Positions 7,910 through 16,087 of a DNA stretch of 64,000 bases are shown here, one piece after another. Origin of the DNA: DATBGS01 sp036557885 (lineage in GTDB: Bacteria; Chloroflexota; Ktedonobacteria; Ktedonobacterales; DATBGS01); the NCBI GenBank assembly GCA_036557885.1, contig DATBGS010000003.1, forward strand, positions 62,001 to 126,000. The letters are read 5' to 3'. The position numbers and the translations under genes were made by a program. The first letter of the stretch is position 1. Every line of letters starts with the position of its first letter. The notes below the pieces were generated by a model. It did no database searches. It was not told where the DNA came from and saw nothing but the letters and a program-made list of their open reading frames with translations.

Positions 7910-8745
7910 TCGAGCCAACTGAGGTTGCCCCTTTCCTGCGGAGCGCCCACGACCTCCAGGAAAATATCCTCCAGCGTGGCGCCTTCGCCTGTGTGCCCGC
8001 TCTGGCTCGCCCGTGCTCGCAGTTCTTGCAAGGTGCCCTCGGCAACCAGCTTGCCCTGGTTGATGATGCCGACCCGGCTGCACAGCCGCTCTACCACTTC
8101 CATGATATGCGAGGAAAAGAAAATGGTGACGCCAGCGCTGGTGAGGTCGCGCAGGATGTTGCGGATGATGCGCGAGCTAATGGGGTCAATGCCCTCAAAG
8201 GGTTCATCGAGGAAAAGCACCTGGGGGCGATGGATCAGCGCGGCGGCCAGCGCGATCTTTTTGCGCATGCCAACCGAGTAGTCTACGATCAACTTGTCGG
8301 CGTCATCGTTGAGGGTGAGGACGGAGAGCAAATCCTGGGCGCGCTGCTGTACTTCGCCTTTCTTCAGGCCATACATATGTCCGGCAAAGGTCAGGAACTC
8401 GCGCCCGCTCAGGCGCTCGTAGAGGTTCAACTGCTCCGGCAAGACGCCCATCAAACTGCGGGCGCGCAGCGGGTCTTCCCAGACGTTGACGCCGCTGATC
8501 CAGACGCTTCCCGCGCTGGGCCGCAGCGAGCCAACCATGAGTTTGATCGTGGTGGATTTGCCCGCGCCGTTGGGACCGAGGAAGCCAAAAAACTCGCCCC
8601 GTCGCACGCGCAGATTGAGGTCATCGACGGCGATCTTGGAGCCAAAGGTGCGCACCAGCCCGCGTGCCACGATAGCTGTCTGGGCGTCTGGGGTAGGCTG
8701 ATCTGGCTCGACGCCGGGCTGGGAAGACTGCGAAATTGCACTCAT
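7906..8745 (-). CDS. ABC transporter ATP-binding protein
   Basis: A 279-residue nucleotide-binding subunit. Walker A is GPNGAGKS at residues 57-64 and Walker B is VLFLDEPFEGID. The signature position reads YSVGMRKK instead of the usual LSGGQ, a divergence seen in ABC-2 exporters. The Q-loop region and an H-loop (FSSHIMEVVE) are also present. About 25 polar residues precede the domain. The gene is followed by its permease with a 4-nt overlap and preceded by a PadR regulator on the same strand, so the three probably form one regulated unit. Confidence 0.95.
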   Translation of the reverse strand: MSAISQSSQPGVEPDQPTPDAQTAIVARGLVRTFGSKIAVDDLNLRVRRGEFFGFLGPNGAGKSTTIKLMVGSLRPSAGSVWISGVNVWEDPLRARSLMGVLPEQLNLYERLSGREFLTFAGHMYGLKKGEVQQRAQDLLSVLTLNDDADKLIVDYSVGMRKKIALAAALIHRPQVLFLDEPFEGIDPISSRIIRNILRDLTSAGVTIFFSSHIMEVVERLCSRVGIINQGKLVAEGTLQELRARASQSGHTGEGATLEDIFLEVVGAPQERGNLSWLE

Positions 8746-8867
8746 GATTAATCCTTAATACTCACTCTAGCTTTGGCCCTGGCTCTCAAAAAATTGTACC
8801 ACAGGGAGGGAGCCTCTGAAGCAAGGAAGCCCCTTATACTTTCTAGTAGACCGATGAGCAGAAAAAG

Positions 8868-9464
8868 TTACGCCTGGTGCTTATGTCTGGTGCTGCTGCT
8901 GCGCGCGCGTTCTTCCAGAATGGCAATGGCCCACCGCAGCCAGGCAAGATACTCGCGCTCGTAACTCACGCCGCGCATCACCGTGAGATAATCGCCAAAG
9001 GCGGGGATATTCATGGTGGCGATTCCTTCGCCCCACTGTTCCAGAATCTCCGCTAAGCTTGCTTCATAGCCGACCAGATGGGCTTGATGATGGCGCTCCT
9101 GTTCTCTGAAATGGGGCAGCGCTCTGGCAGCATCCCCCAGCCAGAGCGAATGGGCTTTGATCAGAAATTCGCTGCGCGACTCTACCATCGGCGTAGGCTC
9201 AACGATCCACTGCTGAAGGCGCTCCATTCCAGGCGGCGTAAGTGTGTACACCTTCTTGTCGGGCTTGCCTTGCTGCTCGACATGCGTAGATGTCACCAGT
9301 CCGCCTTCCTCCAGCCGCGCCAGTTCTGGATAAATCTGGCTGATCTGCGCCTGCCCAAAGAAGAACGAGTGCGGCTTCTTCATTTCGCGGGCGATGTCGT
9401 ACCCGGAAAGCGGAAAACGCGCCAGCAAGGAAAGGATGGCATAGCCAAGCGTTGAGATCGTCAT
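8868..9464 (-). CDS. PadR family transcriptional regulator
   Basis: A 198-residue regulator with a PadR winged helix (TLGYAILSLLARFPLSGYDIAREM, then QIYPELARLEEGGLV and the wing KVYTLTPPG), followed by the helical Vir/PadR C-terminal domain used for dimerisation. The ATG at 9464 matches family starts; an in-frame TTG at 9482 preceded by AGGGAG is the alternative. It lies 122 bp upstream of the ABC exporter genes in the same direction. PadR proteins usually repress such transporters and release on binding a hydrophobic compound. Confidence 0.9.
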   Translation of the reverse strand: MTISTLGYAILSLLARFPLSGYDIAREMKKPHSFFFGQAQISQIYPELARLEEGGLVTSTHVEQQGKPDKKVYTLTPPGMERLQQWIVEPTPMVESRSEFLIKAHSLWLGDAARALPHFREQERHHQAHLVGYEASLAEILEQWGEGIATMNIPAFGDYLTVMRGVSYEREYLAWLRWAIAILEERARSSSTRHKHQA

Positions 9465-9504
9465 GCCCTCTATTCTATCCAATCAACTCCCTAAAAAGAA
9501 GTGC

Positions 9505-9533
9505 TTGACAACCGTTACCATTTTCGCTAGATT
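9505..9533 (+). promoter_or_regulatory. sigma-70 type promoter for the zinc-ribbon gene
   Basis: A perfect TTGACA (9505-9510) is followed after 17 bp by TAGATT (9528-9533). It lies between the divergent PadR gene and the small zinc-ribbon gene, so a PadR site may overlap it. Confidence 0.65.
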
Positions 9534-9611
9534 GTTCGTGGGCAGCGCTCTGAAAGCGCGCCACAGCCATCGGCTGAAGGTCAGCCGAGTAATGAGAAAC
9601 AGCCCGCAACC

Positions 9612-9851
9612 ATGAAAGGGGCCGCTATGTATCAGCAGCCACCACCGCCGCCCATCCCTCCATGCCCTGCTTGCGGTGGCCCAAGAGTGCTCACGGATAC
9701 GTCAAGTGAGGTGCGCTGGGGCGTGCCCTCGCGTTTAGGGCGATTGTTTACTTCTGGGCATGGGTTTAACGTGTTGATCTGCACCAACTGCGGCCACTCC
9801 ACATTCTACGCGCAAAACTTTCAGGATTTGCGCCAGCCTCCCGGCAGATGA
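9612..9851 (+). CDS. small zinc-ribbon protein
   Basis: A 79-residue protein with a proline run after the start, then CPAC and CTNC pairs about 35 residues apart that would bind one zinc ion as a ribbon. The rest, RWGVPSRLGRLFTSGHGF between the pairs and GHSTFYAQNFQDL at the end, is typical of small ribbon proteins of unknown function. Both the ATG at 9612 (weak site CGCAACC) and the one at 9627 (after GGGGCCGCT) are possible. It has its own promoter and is not tightly linked to uvrB. Confidence 0.7.
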   Translation: MKGAAMYQQPPPPPIPPCPACGGPRVLTDTSSEVRWGVPSRLGRLFTSGHGFNVLICTNCGHSTFYAQNFQDLRQPPGR

Positions 9852-9868
9852 TCGGGGCTGTATAGGGC

Positions 9869-9897
9869 TTGACGCGCGCGGCTTTCAGTGCTATAAT
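9869..9897 (+). promoter_or_regulatory. sigma-70 type promoter for uvrB
   Basis: TTGACG (9869-9874), 17-bp spacer, perfect TATAAT (9892-9897); the uvrB ATG is 77 bp further on. No SOS-type operator is obvious around it. Confidence 0.75.
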
Positions 9898-9974
9898 GTT
9901 AGAACGCCTGTTTTACTTTTCTGAAGCAAACATAACTGCGTGCTTTCTCTGTTCCCCTAAACGGAGGTTTCTGC

Positions 9975-11954
9975 ATGCCCGATTTTCAGGTTGTCGCGCC
10001 CTGGAAGCCCACCGGCGATCAACCCACCGCCATTGACCAATTAACAAGCGGCCTGCAACAAGGCCACAAATATCAAACGCTGCTGGGCGCCACCGGCACC
10101 GGCAAAACGTTCACGATTGCCAATGTGGTTGCTGCTGTGCAGCGGCCCACGCTGGTGCTGGCGCCCAACAAGACGCTCGCGGCCCAGTTGTACAGCGAGT
10201 TTAAAGAGTTCTTCCCCAACAACGCCGTCGAATACTTTGTCAGCTACTACGACTACTACCAGCCCGAAGCCTACATTCCCCGCACCGATACCTACGTGGA
10301 GAAGGAAAGCCAGATCAACGAGGAGATCGAGAAACTGCGCCTGTCGTCCACGCGCAGCCTCTTCGAGCGCCGCGATGTGCTAATTGTGGCCTCGGTGTCG
10401 TGCATCTATGGTCTGGGGTCGCCAGAGGAATATGGCGAGGTCGTGCTAACGCTCAAGCAAGGGGAACTGCGCCGCCGCGATAAGATTTTGCGCCATCTCA
10501 CTGAGATTCAATACGAGCGCAACGATACCAACTTTGTGCGCGGCAAGTTCCGGGTGCGCGGCGATGTGCTGGAAATCGTCCCGTCGTATGAGGATGTGGC
10601 GATGCGGGTGGAGTTCTTTGGCGACGAGATTGAACGCATGGTGGAGATTGACCCGCTGACCGGCGAGATTCTGGGCACCCGCGTGCGGCTGGACATCTAT
10701 CCCGCCAAGCACTGGGTGACGACGCAGGACCGGCTGAACGAGGCGATCAAGCGCATTGAGGTCGAACTGGAAGAACGCCTGAAGGTGATGGCTGATCAGG
10801 GCAAGCTGCTGGAGGCGGCGCGGCTGCGCCAGCGCACCAACTTTGATCTGGAGATGCTGCGCGAGACGGGTATCTGCTCCGGCATCGAGAACTACTCGCG
10901 GCATCTGGCCGGGCGTGCTGAAGGCGACCCGCCCTGGACGCTGCTGGACTATCTGCCCGATGACGCGCTGATTGTGGCCGATGAGTCGCATGTTTCCCTG
11001 CCGCAGGTGCGCGGCATGTACGCCGGGGACCGTTCGCGCAAAGAGGTGCTGGTCGAGTATGGTTTCCGTCTGCCCTCGGCAATGGATAACCGCCCGCTGC
11101 GCTTTGGCGAGTTTGAGCAGCATGTGAATCAGGCCATCTTCGTCTCGGCTACGCCCGGCCCGTTTGAGTATGAGCACAGCGGGCAGGTGGTAGAGCAGGT
11201 TATCCGGCCAACTGGCGTGCTCGACCCGACGATTTCAGTACGTCCAACGGAGGGGCAGATTGACGATCTGCTGGGTGAGATTCGCGGGCGTGTGGAGAAG
11301 GGCCAGCGCGTGCTGGTGACGACGCTGACGAAGAAGATGGCCGAAGACCTGGCCGATTATATGCAAGAACTTGGTATCAAGGTGCATTACCTGCACTCGG
11401 AGATCGAGACGATTGAGCGGGTAGACATCCTGCGCGATCTGCGGCTGGGCGTCTATGATGTGGTGGTGGGCATCAATCTGCTGCGCGAAGGGCTGGACCT
11501 GCCGGAAGTCTCGCTGGTGGCGATTCTGGACGCCGATAAGGAGGGTTTCCTGCGCTCGGCTGGCTCGCTGATCCAGACGACAGGCCGCGCGGCGCGGCAT
11601 GTGGAGGGCCAGGTGATTATGTATGCCGATGTGGTGACGCGCTCGATGCAGGCCGCCATTGAAGAAACGAACCGCCGCCGGGCTATCCAGATTGAGTATA
11701 ATGAGCGCAATCATGTGGTGCCGGTGGGGGTGAAAAAAGAGGTGCGGGCGCTCTCGGACCGCTTTAAGGCGGAGGGCAAGGCCGATGGTGATGGCCGCGT
11801 GCCCGCGCTGGCGACCATTCCTAAGGACGAGGCGCTGAAGTTGATTAAAGACCTGGAAGGCCAGATGCGCCGCGCCGCCAAAGAACTTGAATTTGAGAAG
11901 GCGGCAGAACTGCGCGACCAGATCGTGGAGCTGCGGCGGCTGGTGCTGGAGTAG
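9975..11954 (+). CDS. uvrB: excinuclease ABC subunit UvrB
   Basis: A 659-residue DNA-damage recognition helicase of nucleotide excision repair. UvrA loads it on the lesion, and it then recruits UvrC. Walker A (GATGTGKT), the beta-hairpin YYDYYQPEAYIP that clamps the damaged strand, the DESH helicase motif II, motif VI (QTTGRAAR) and the C-terminal UVR motif that binds UvrC (residues about 625-659) are all intact. Length is normal. The start is supported by GGAGGT 7 bp before the ATG. A perfect 25-bp inverted repeat follows the stop. Confidence 0.98.
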   Translation: MPDFQVVAPWKPTGDQPTAIDQLTSGLQQGHKYQTLLGATGTGKTFTIANVVAAVQRPTLVLAPNKTLAAQLYSEFKEFFPNNAVEYFVSYYDYYQPEAYIPRTDTYVEKESQINEEIEKLRLSSTRSLFERRDVLIVASVSCIYGLGSPEEYGEVVLTLKQGELRRRDKILRHLTEIQYERNDTNFVRGKFRVRGDVLEIVPSYEDVAMRVEFFGDEIERMVEIDPLTGEILGTRVRLDIYPAKHWVTTQDRLNEAIKRIEVELEERLKVMADQGKLLEAARLRQRTNFDLEMLRETGICSGIENYSRHLAGRAEGDPPWTLLDYLPDDALIVADESHVSLPQVRGMYAGDRSRKEVLVEYGFRLPSAMDNRPLRFGEFEQHVNQAIFVSATPGPFEYEHSGQVVEQVIRPTGVLDPTISVRPTEGQIDDLLGEIRGRVEKGQRVLVTTLTKKMAEDLADYMQELGIKVHYLHSEIETIERVDILRDLRLGVYDVVVGINLLREGLDLPEVSLVAILDADKEGFLRSAGSLIQTTGRAARHVEGQVIMYADVVTRSMQAAIEETNRRRAIQIEYNERNHVVPVGVKKEVRALSDRFKAEGKADGDGRVPALATIPKDEALKLIKDLEGQMRRAAKELEFEKAAELRDQIVELRRLVLE

Positions 11955-11967
11955 CAAGGATGAGGCT

Positions 11968-12026
11968 TGTAGCGCCGCCCCTCAAAGCAGGGGCTGGATG
12001 TCCCTGCTTTGAGGGGCGGCGCTACA
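11968..12026. repeat. perfect 25-bp inverted repeat after uvrB
   Basis: The arms 11968-11992 and 12002-12026 are exact reverse complements, separated by 9 bp. There is no following T-run, so a classical terminator is not proven. A 16-bp core of the left arm (CCCCTCAAAGCAGGGG) recurs at 27634-27649 behind serS, so it belongs to the dispersed palindromic repeats of this window. Confidence 0.85.
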
Positions 12027-12060
12027 GAAAACGGGACGCTGAAAGGGGGTGTTTTCACCC

Positions 12061-12822
12061 GTGAGTGAGCAGGGGATAGACAAGCCTGAAGCAGCAGACG
12101 TGGCCCCGACCACGTATGATGTCCACCTGGAGCAGGCCGCTGAGGGCGCGACGCTGGCGCTGATTCTGGAATTTCCGGGCTGCTTTGCCAACGGCGCCAC
12201 CAGGGAAGAGGCGCTGGAGCGTTTGCAGCAGGCGGTGGTGGACTATCAAGCCTGGCTGCGTCGCCACGACGATTACACCCCGGAAGTGCGCGGCCCGTTT
12301 GCCTTTGAGGTCAAAGAGGTCTTCCAGATCAGGTTTGAGGGGGATGAGGAGATCAACAGCTTCTTTACGCCCGATGCTCAGACCGCCAGCGAAGAGGATA
12401 TTGAGTGGGCGCTGGCTTTGATGAAGTGGCAGCGCGAAGACTTGCTGGAGCGCGTTGGCGGCCTGAACGATGCGGCGCTGGATTGGGTGCCGTCTGATGC
12501 GCTTCCCGATGCGCGGAGCATCCGCAGCATCCTTGATCATCTGGCGCAGGCGGAGGTCTGGTATATGGGGCGGTTGGATGAGGCGCCGCCCAGCATTATT
12601 GTGGCGAATTTGCCTGGCCCAACGCTAGATCGGCTCCAACGGGTGCGTCAGGCGGCTATCGTGCGTATTACCAGCTATCCCAAAGAGTTGCGTGGTAAAA
12701 TTTACACCCACCGGGGCGAGCAGTGGACGCTGCGCAAAGCGCTGCGCCGCGTCGTCTGGCACGAGCGCGACCATCTCAATGAGATTGATGAGCTACTGCA
12801 AGCCTATCAGTCGAAGCAATAA
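12061..12822 (+). CDS. HicB-like domain fused to a DinB-family domain
   Basis: A 253-residue two-domain protein. Residues about 8-75 look like a HicB antitoxin fold (TYDVHLEQA..., LALILEFPGCFANGATREEALERL). After a linker, residues about 115-250 form a DinB four-helix bundle with the metal-binding histidine triad (ILDHLAQAE ... VVWHERDHLNEI). DinB-like enzymes are often thiol-dependent transferases or hydrolases. No DNA-binding domain or HicA toxin gene is nearby, so it is not a canonical toxin-antitoxin. GTG at 12061 after GAAAGGGGGTG is preferred over the in-frame GTG at 12049. The radical SAM gene follows after 16 bp. Confidence 0.75.
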   Translation: MSEQGIDKPEAADVAPTTYDVHLEQAAEGATLALILEFPGCFANGATREEALERLQQAVVDYQAWLRRHDDYTPEVRGPFAFEVKEVFQIRFEGDEEINSFFTPDAQTASEEDIEWALALMKWQREDLLERVGGLNDAALDWVPSDALPDARSIRSILDHLAQAEVWYMGRLDEAPPSIIVANLPGPTLDRLQRVRQAAIVRITSYPKELRGKIYTHRGEQWTLRKALRRVVWHERDHLNEIDELLQAYQSKQ

Positions 12823-12838
12823 TTACTGAGGATATTTC

Positions 12839-13852
12839 ATGCGCCTGATCGAAGTTCCTGCCGGGCCAAACCTCAAAAACGCGGACCCCACGCGCTGGGA
12901 AGTGACCGAGCCGTACCCAGGCTATATGCGCCTGTACGAGAGCGGCGAACTGGAGCAGCGTGCCGAGGACGCCTGGGAACTGCTGCGAGCCTGCACGGTT
13001 TGCCCGCAGGATTGCAAGATCAATCGGCTTTCTGGGAAGACGGGCGCCTGTCATTCCGGCACAGAAACGGTGGTTGGCTCGTGGAACGTGCACCGGCGCG
13101 AGGAGCCGCCTATCAGCGGCACGCGCGGCGCGGGCACGGTCTTCTTTGGCTATTGCCAGGCGCGCTGCACCTATTGCCAGAACTTCTGGCTGAGCCAGCA
13201 TGGGAAGGGGCATCGCGTTGGGCCAGAGCGCCTGGCCGAGATGTTCTTGTATCTTCAGAAAAAGGGCTGCCATAACATTGATCTGGTAACACCCACGCAC
13301 TTTGTTCCTCAGATTCTGAAGGCGCTGCTGGTGGCGATCCCCAAGGGTTTCCGGCTGCCGTTTGTCTATAACTGCGCGGGCTACGAGCATCTGCATGTGC
13401 TCAAGCTGCTGGACGGCGTGATAGACATCTACATGCCCGACGCCAAGTACAGTGATAACGGCTGGGCGCTGAAAACCTCAAAAATGCACCATTATGTCGA
13501 GTACAACCGCGCTTCGCTGAAGGAGATGTATCGGCAGGTGGGGCCGTTGCAGGTGGACGGGGAAGGCATTGCCACGCGCGGGCTGCTCATTCGGCATCTG
13601 GTGATGCCCAACGACATCTCTGGCACAGGCGAGGTGCTGCGCTGGATTGCGGACGAGATTGGGCTGGATGTGCCCATCAGCCTGATGGACCAATATTTCC
13701 CGGCGTGGAAAGCGCACGACGACCCGAACCTGAACCGGCGCCTGCATTGGCGCGAGTATCGGACGGCGGTGGAGATTCTGGAGGAGCTGGGGCTAACCGC
13801 TGGCTTTGTGCAGGAAGACCTGGCGGCTATTGACGAGGGCACCGATTTGTAA
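12839..13852 (+). CDS. radical SAM protein related to pyruvate formate-lyase activating enzyme
   Basis: A 337-residue radical SAM enzyme. The [4Fe-4S] cluster motif is C-x3-C-x2-C in GYCQARCTYCQNFWLS. An additional cysteine cluster upstream (ACTVCPQDCKINRLSGKTGAC) is typical of the COG1313 PflA-like (PflX) group and could hold an auxiliary cluster or zinc. Members generate a 5'-deoxyadenosyl radical; their substrate is not established. The frame follows the HicB-DinB gene by 16 bp with a GAGGA site, and a GNAT gene follows, suggesting an operon. Confidence 0.85.
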   Translation: MRLIEVPAGPNLKNADPTRWEVTEPYPGYMRLYESGELEQRAEDAWELLRACTVCPQDCKINRLSGKTGACHSGTETVVGSWNVHRREEPPISGTRGAGTVFFGYCQARCTYCQNFWLSQHGKGHRVGPERLAEMFLYLQKKGCHNIDLVTPTHFVPQILKALLVAIPKGFRLPFVYNCAGYEHLHVLKLLDGVIDIYMPDAKYSDNGWALKTSKMHHYVEYNRASLKEMYRQVGPLQVDGEGIATRGLLIRHLVMPNDISGTGEVLRWIADEIGLDVPISLMDQYFPAWKAHDDPNLNRRLHWREYRTAVEILEELGLTAGFVQEDLAAIDEGTDL

Positions 13853-13901
13853 GGCACAATACAGGCGCAATACTCTTCATGCGCTCAGGGGTGCCAGTGT
13901 T

Positions 13902-14468
13902 ATGTCAGCAAAGAGCCACAATCCGGGGACGATTCGCCCGCTTCATCTTGAGGATGTGGGAGACGCTGGTGCTCTGATTGTGCTGCAACGGCTGGCGTAT
14001 CGCCGGGAAGCTGACCTGATTGGCAGCGATGCCATTCCACCGCTGCACGAGTCGCTGGAGGCGCTGCAAAACTCTGGTGAGACGTTCTTCGGGTATGAGG
14101 TTGAAGGGCAACTGGTTGGGGCTGCCTCGTATAAGCGCAGTGGCGCGCTGCTTGATATTCATCGGATGATGGTGCATCCGGCGTTTGTTCGGCGCGGCAT
14201 TGCGCGGGCGCTGCTTCGGTTTGTGGAAGGCTGTGAGCCAGGCAGCGAGCGCGTGATTGTTTCGACTGGTTCGCTGAACACGCCCGCGCTGGCGCTCTAT
14301 CAGCAGCAGGGCTTTGTGGCGATGGGTCAGGAAGAGGTTGTGCCTGGTCTGTGGATTACTCACCTGGAAAAGCGTCTTCACCAGGAACAGATGGCGTCTG
14401 ATGAGCAGGTTTCCTCGCCCCAAGCCGCGCCAGCAGGGGAAACGCCGCGAGGACCAGCAGCAGAATGA
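13902..14468 (+). CDS. GNAT family N-acetyltransferase
   Basis: A 188-residue acetyl-CoA-dependent acyltransferase. The core beta-strand and acetyl-CoA loop are seen in LDIHRMMVHPAFVRRGIARALLRFVEG, where RRGIAR is the Q/R-x-x-G-x-G/A pyrophosphate-binding motif. The C-terminal strand with LYQQQGFVAMG follows. The chosen ATG is at 13902; the frame is open further upstream inside the radical SAM gene. The last 30 residues are of low complexity and are encoded where the gene overlaps the convergent membrane protein gene by about 110 bp. Substrate unknown. Confidence 0.85.
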   Translation: MSAKSHNPGTIRPLHLEDVGDAGALIVLQRLAYRREADLIGSDAIPPLHESLEALQNSGETFFGYEVEGQLVGAASYKRSGALLDIHRMMVHPAFVRRGIARALLRFVEGCEPGSERVIVSTGSLNTPALALYQQQGFVAMGQEEVVPGLWITHLEKRLHQEQMASDEQVSSPQAAPAGETPRGPAAE

Positions 14469-14823
14469 TCGAGGCGACCAGAAATGCCTGATCTGCGGCG
14501 GCGCGCATCTGCGCGGCTTGCGCAACGGAGAGTGCGCGGCTTTGCTGGGCCAGCAGTTCTGCTCCCGAAACGATCAATTCAGTAATGCCGCTGCACGCAA
14601 TCCATGCCCCCAACACGGCCAGCCCAAAAAAGCGTAGCTGGTGCCAGCGCCCTTTGCTTGCAGTATAGACAACCATGCCCGCTCCGATGATAATCTGGCC
14701 GACGCCAAAGGCAAGCGAGATGAGCAGGTTGGTGAGCGGCGGCTGGTTCGTCGCCAGAACAGCGAAATAGGCCATCAGTGCTTCTTTCTCGATCATGTTC
14801 TCGTTTGTGGCAGTGTATCCCAT
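14356..14823 (-). CDS. small three-helix membrane protein of unknown function
   Basis: Up to 155 residues with three hydrophobic helices: LISLAFGVGQIIIGAGMVVY, FFGLAVLGAWIACSGITELI and AFLVASIILLLVLAAFPLL. No named family is recognised. Alternative starts exist at 14796 and at 14775, the latter after GAAAGAAG and so perhaps the better one. The 3' end overlaps the GNAT gene by 113 bp on the opposite strand, so one of the two tails may be non-essential. Confidence 0.62.
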   Translation of the reverse strand: MGYTATNENMIEKEALMAYFAVLATNQPPLTNLLISLAFGVGQIIIGAGMVVYTASKGRWHQLRFFGLAVLGAWIACSGITELIVSGAELLAQQSRALSVAQAAQMRAAADQAFLVASIILLLVLAAFPLLARLGARKPAHQTPSVPGEDAFPGE

Positions 14824-14907
14824 GCGCGTAGATCAAGACAAGCGGCGCTGCTGCCAGGCTGCGGTGGCCGGACTTTTGCTATGCTATCTACGATGCTTTT
14901 GCTAGAG

Positions 14908-14934
14908 TGTCTACACTGTCCACAGTGTCTACAG
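14908..14934 (+). repeat. three 9-bp tandem repeats upstream of hemC
   Basis: TGTCTACAC, TGTCCACAG and TGTCTACAG follow each other without a gap, 19 bp before the hemC ATG, and the middle forms ACACTG-TCCA-CAGTGT. The position suggests an operator or message-level control site for the haem operon; no regulator is identified. Confidence 0.5.
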
Positions 14935-14952
14935 GTATCAAAGAAGATTTTT

Positions 14953-16083
14953 ATGAAATACACACAAGAACCCGCTGATCTCTCCGAGAAAGAGATCTCT
15001 GCTCAGGAAATTGTCGTGGGCACGCGCGGGAGTGCCCTTGCTATGTGGCAGACGGAAGCGGTGATTGCCATGCTGCAAAGGCAGCATCCCGCTGCCCGTT
15101 TTGTGGTGCAGACGATCAAGACGCAGGGCGACAAAACGCAGGCGCTGGCTATCCCCATGTCGCAGCTTGGCGATAAGGCGATGTTTGTCGCTGAGTTGGA
15201 GCAGGCGCTGCTGGCAAAGCGCTTGCATATAGCCGTTGAGCCGCTGCATGATCGGCTGCTGGTGGAGCAGGAACGGTTGGCGCAGCGAGAACAGAGCAGC
15301 CAGACCAGACAGGCGATAGATGCGGCGGTGCATAGCCTGAAAGACCTGCCAGGGGAATTGCCCGCTGGCTTAACTATTGCCGCCATTACCGAGCGGGCCG
15401 ATGCGCGCGACGTGCTGGTTTCACGCCAGGGATGGACGCTTGAGCGGCTTCCCAAAGGGGCGCGCGTGGCGACGAGCAGCCTGCGCCGCCGGGCGCAGTT
15501 GCTGCATCTCCGGCCCGATCTGGAGATTGTGGAGATTCGCGGCAATATTGATACCCGTTTGCGCAAGGCGCTGGCGCCCGATGGCCCGGAGGCGGTTGTG
15601 CTGGCGGCTGCCGGGCTAGAGCGGCTGGGGCTGACCGAGCATATTACCGAGTACCTCTCGCTGGAGGTGATGCTGCCCGCCGCTGGGCAGGGGGCGCTGG
15701 CGGTGGAAGTGCGCGCCGATGATGCCGCGCTGGTGAAGCTGGTGGCGGCAGCGGAGCACACGCCCACGCGCCGGGCGGTACAGGCGGAGCGAGCGCTGCT
15801 GACGGAGCTTGGCGGCGGGTGCCAGGTGCCCATTGGCGTTTATGCGTCGGTGGAGGCAGCCGCCAGCCCAACGGCGTTCAGGCGCGACGAACTCTTTTTG
15901 CAGGCGGTGGTTGCCAGCCCAGATGGGAAACGACTGCTGCGCCGCGCCGGGCATGGGACGTTGGATGCGCCAGAAGTGGTGGGGCAGGCAGTGGCGCGGG
16001 AACTGCTGGCGGCTGGCGCTGATGAGATTTTGGCGCAAGGCCGCGCTGCTCAGCCTGGCAGCGGCACAGCGCATCAGGAGTAA
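14953..16083 (+). CDS. hemC: hydroxymethylbilane synthase (porphobilinogen deaminase)
   Basis: A 376-residue enzyme that joins four porphobilinogen units into hydroxymethylbilane in tetrapyrrole synthesis. The motifs TRGSALA, the catalytic-Asp motif HSLKDLP, SSLRRRAQL, RGNIDTRL, AAGQGALAVE and the dipyrromethane-cofactor cysteine in GGGCQVPIG are all present. It is longer than the usual about 310 residues because of an extra segment of roughly 30 residues (about 91-121) just before the HSLKDLP motif. The start at 14953 follows AAGAAG. hemD begins 4 bp after the stop. Confidence 0.95.
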   Translation: MKYTQEPADLSEKEISAQEIVVGTRGSALAMWQTEAVIAMLQRQHPAARFVVQTIKTQGDKTQALAIPMSQLGDKAMFVAELEQALLAKRLHIAVEPLHDRLLVEQERLAQREQSSQTRQAIDAAVHSLKDLPGELPAGLTIAAITERADARDVLVSRQGWTLERLPKGARVATSSLRRRAQLLHLRPDLEIVEIRGNIDTRLRKALAPDGPEAVVLAAAGLERLGLTEHITEYLSLEVMLPAAGQGALAVEVRADDAALVKLVAAAEHTPTRRAVQAERALLTELGGGCQVPIGVYASVEAAASPTAFRRDELFLQAVVASPDGKRLLRRAGHGTLDAPEVVGQAVARELLAAGADEILAQGRAAQPGSGTAHQE

Positions 16084-16087
16084 CCCG

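Noticed and set aside
9571..9590. Hairpin CGGCTGA-AGG-TCAGCCG before the zinc-ribbon gene as a riboswitch
   Set aside because: Stem is short, no family consensus; may just be part of the leader.
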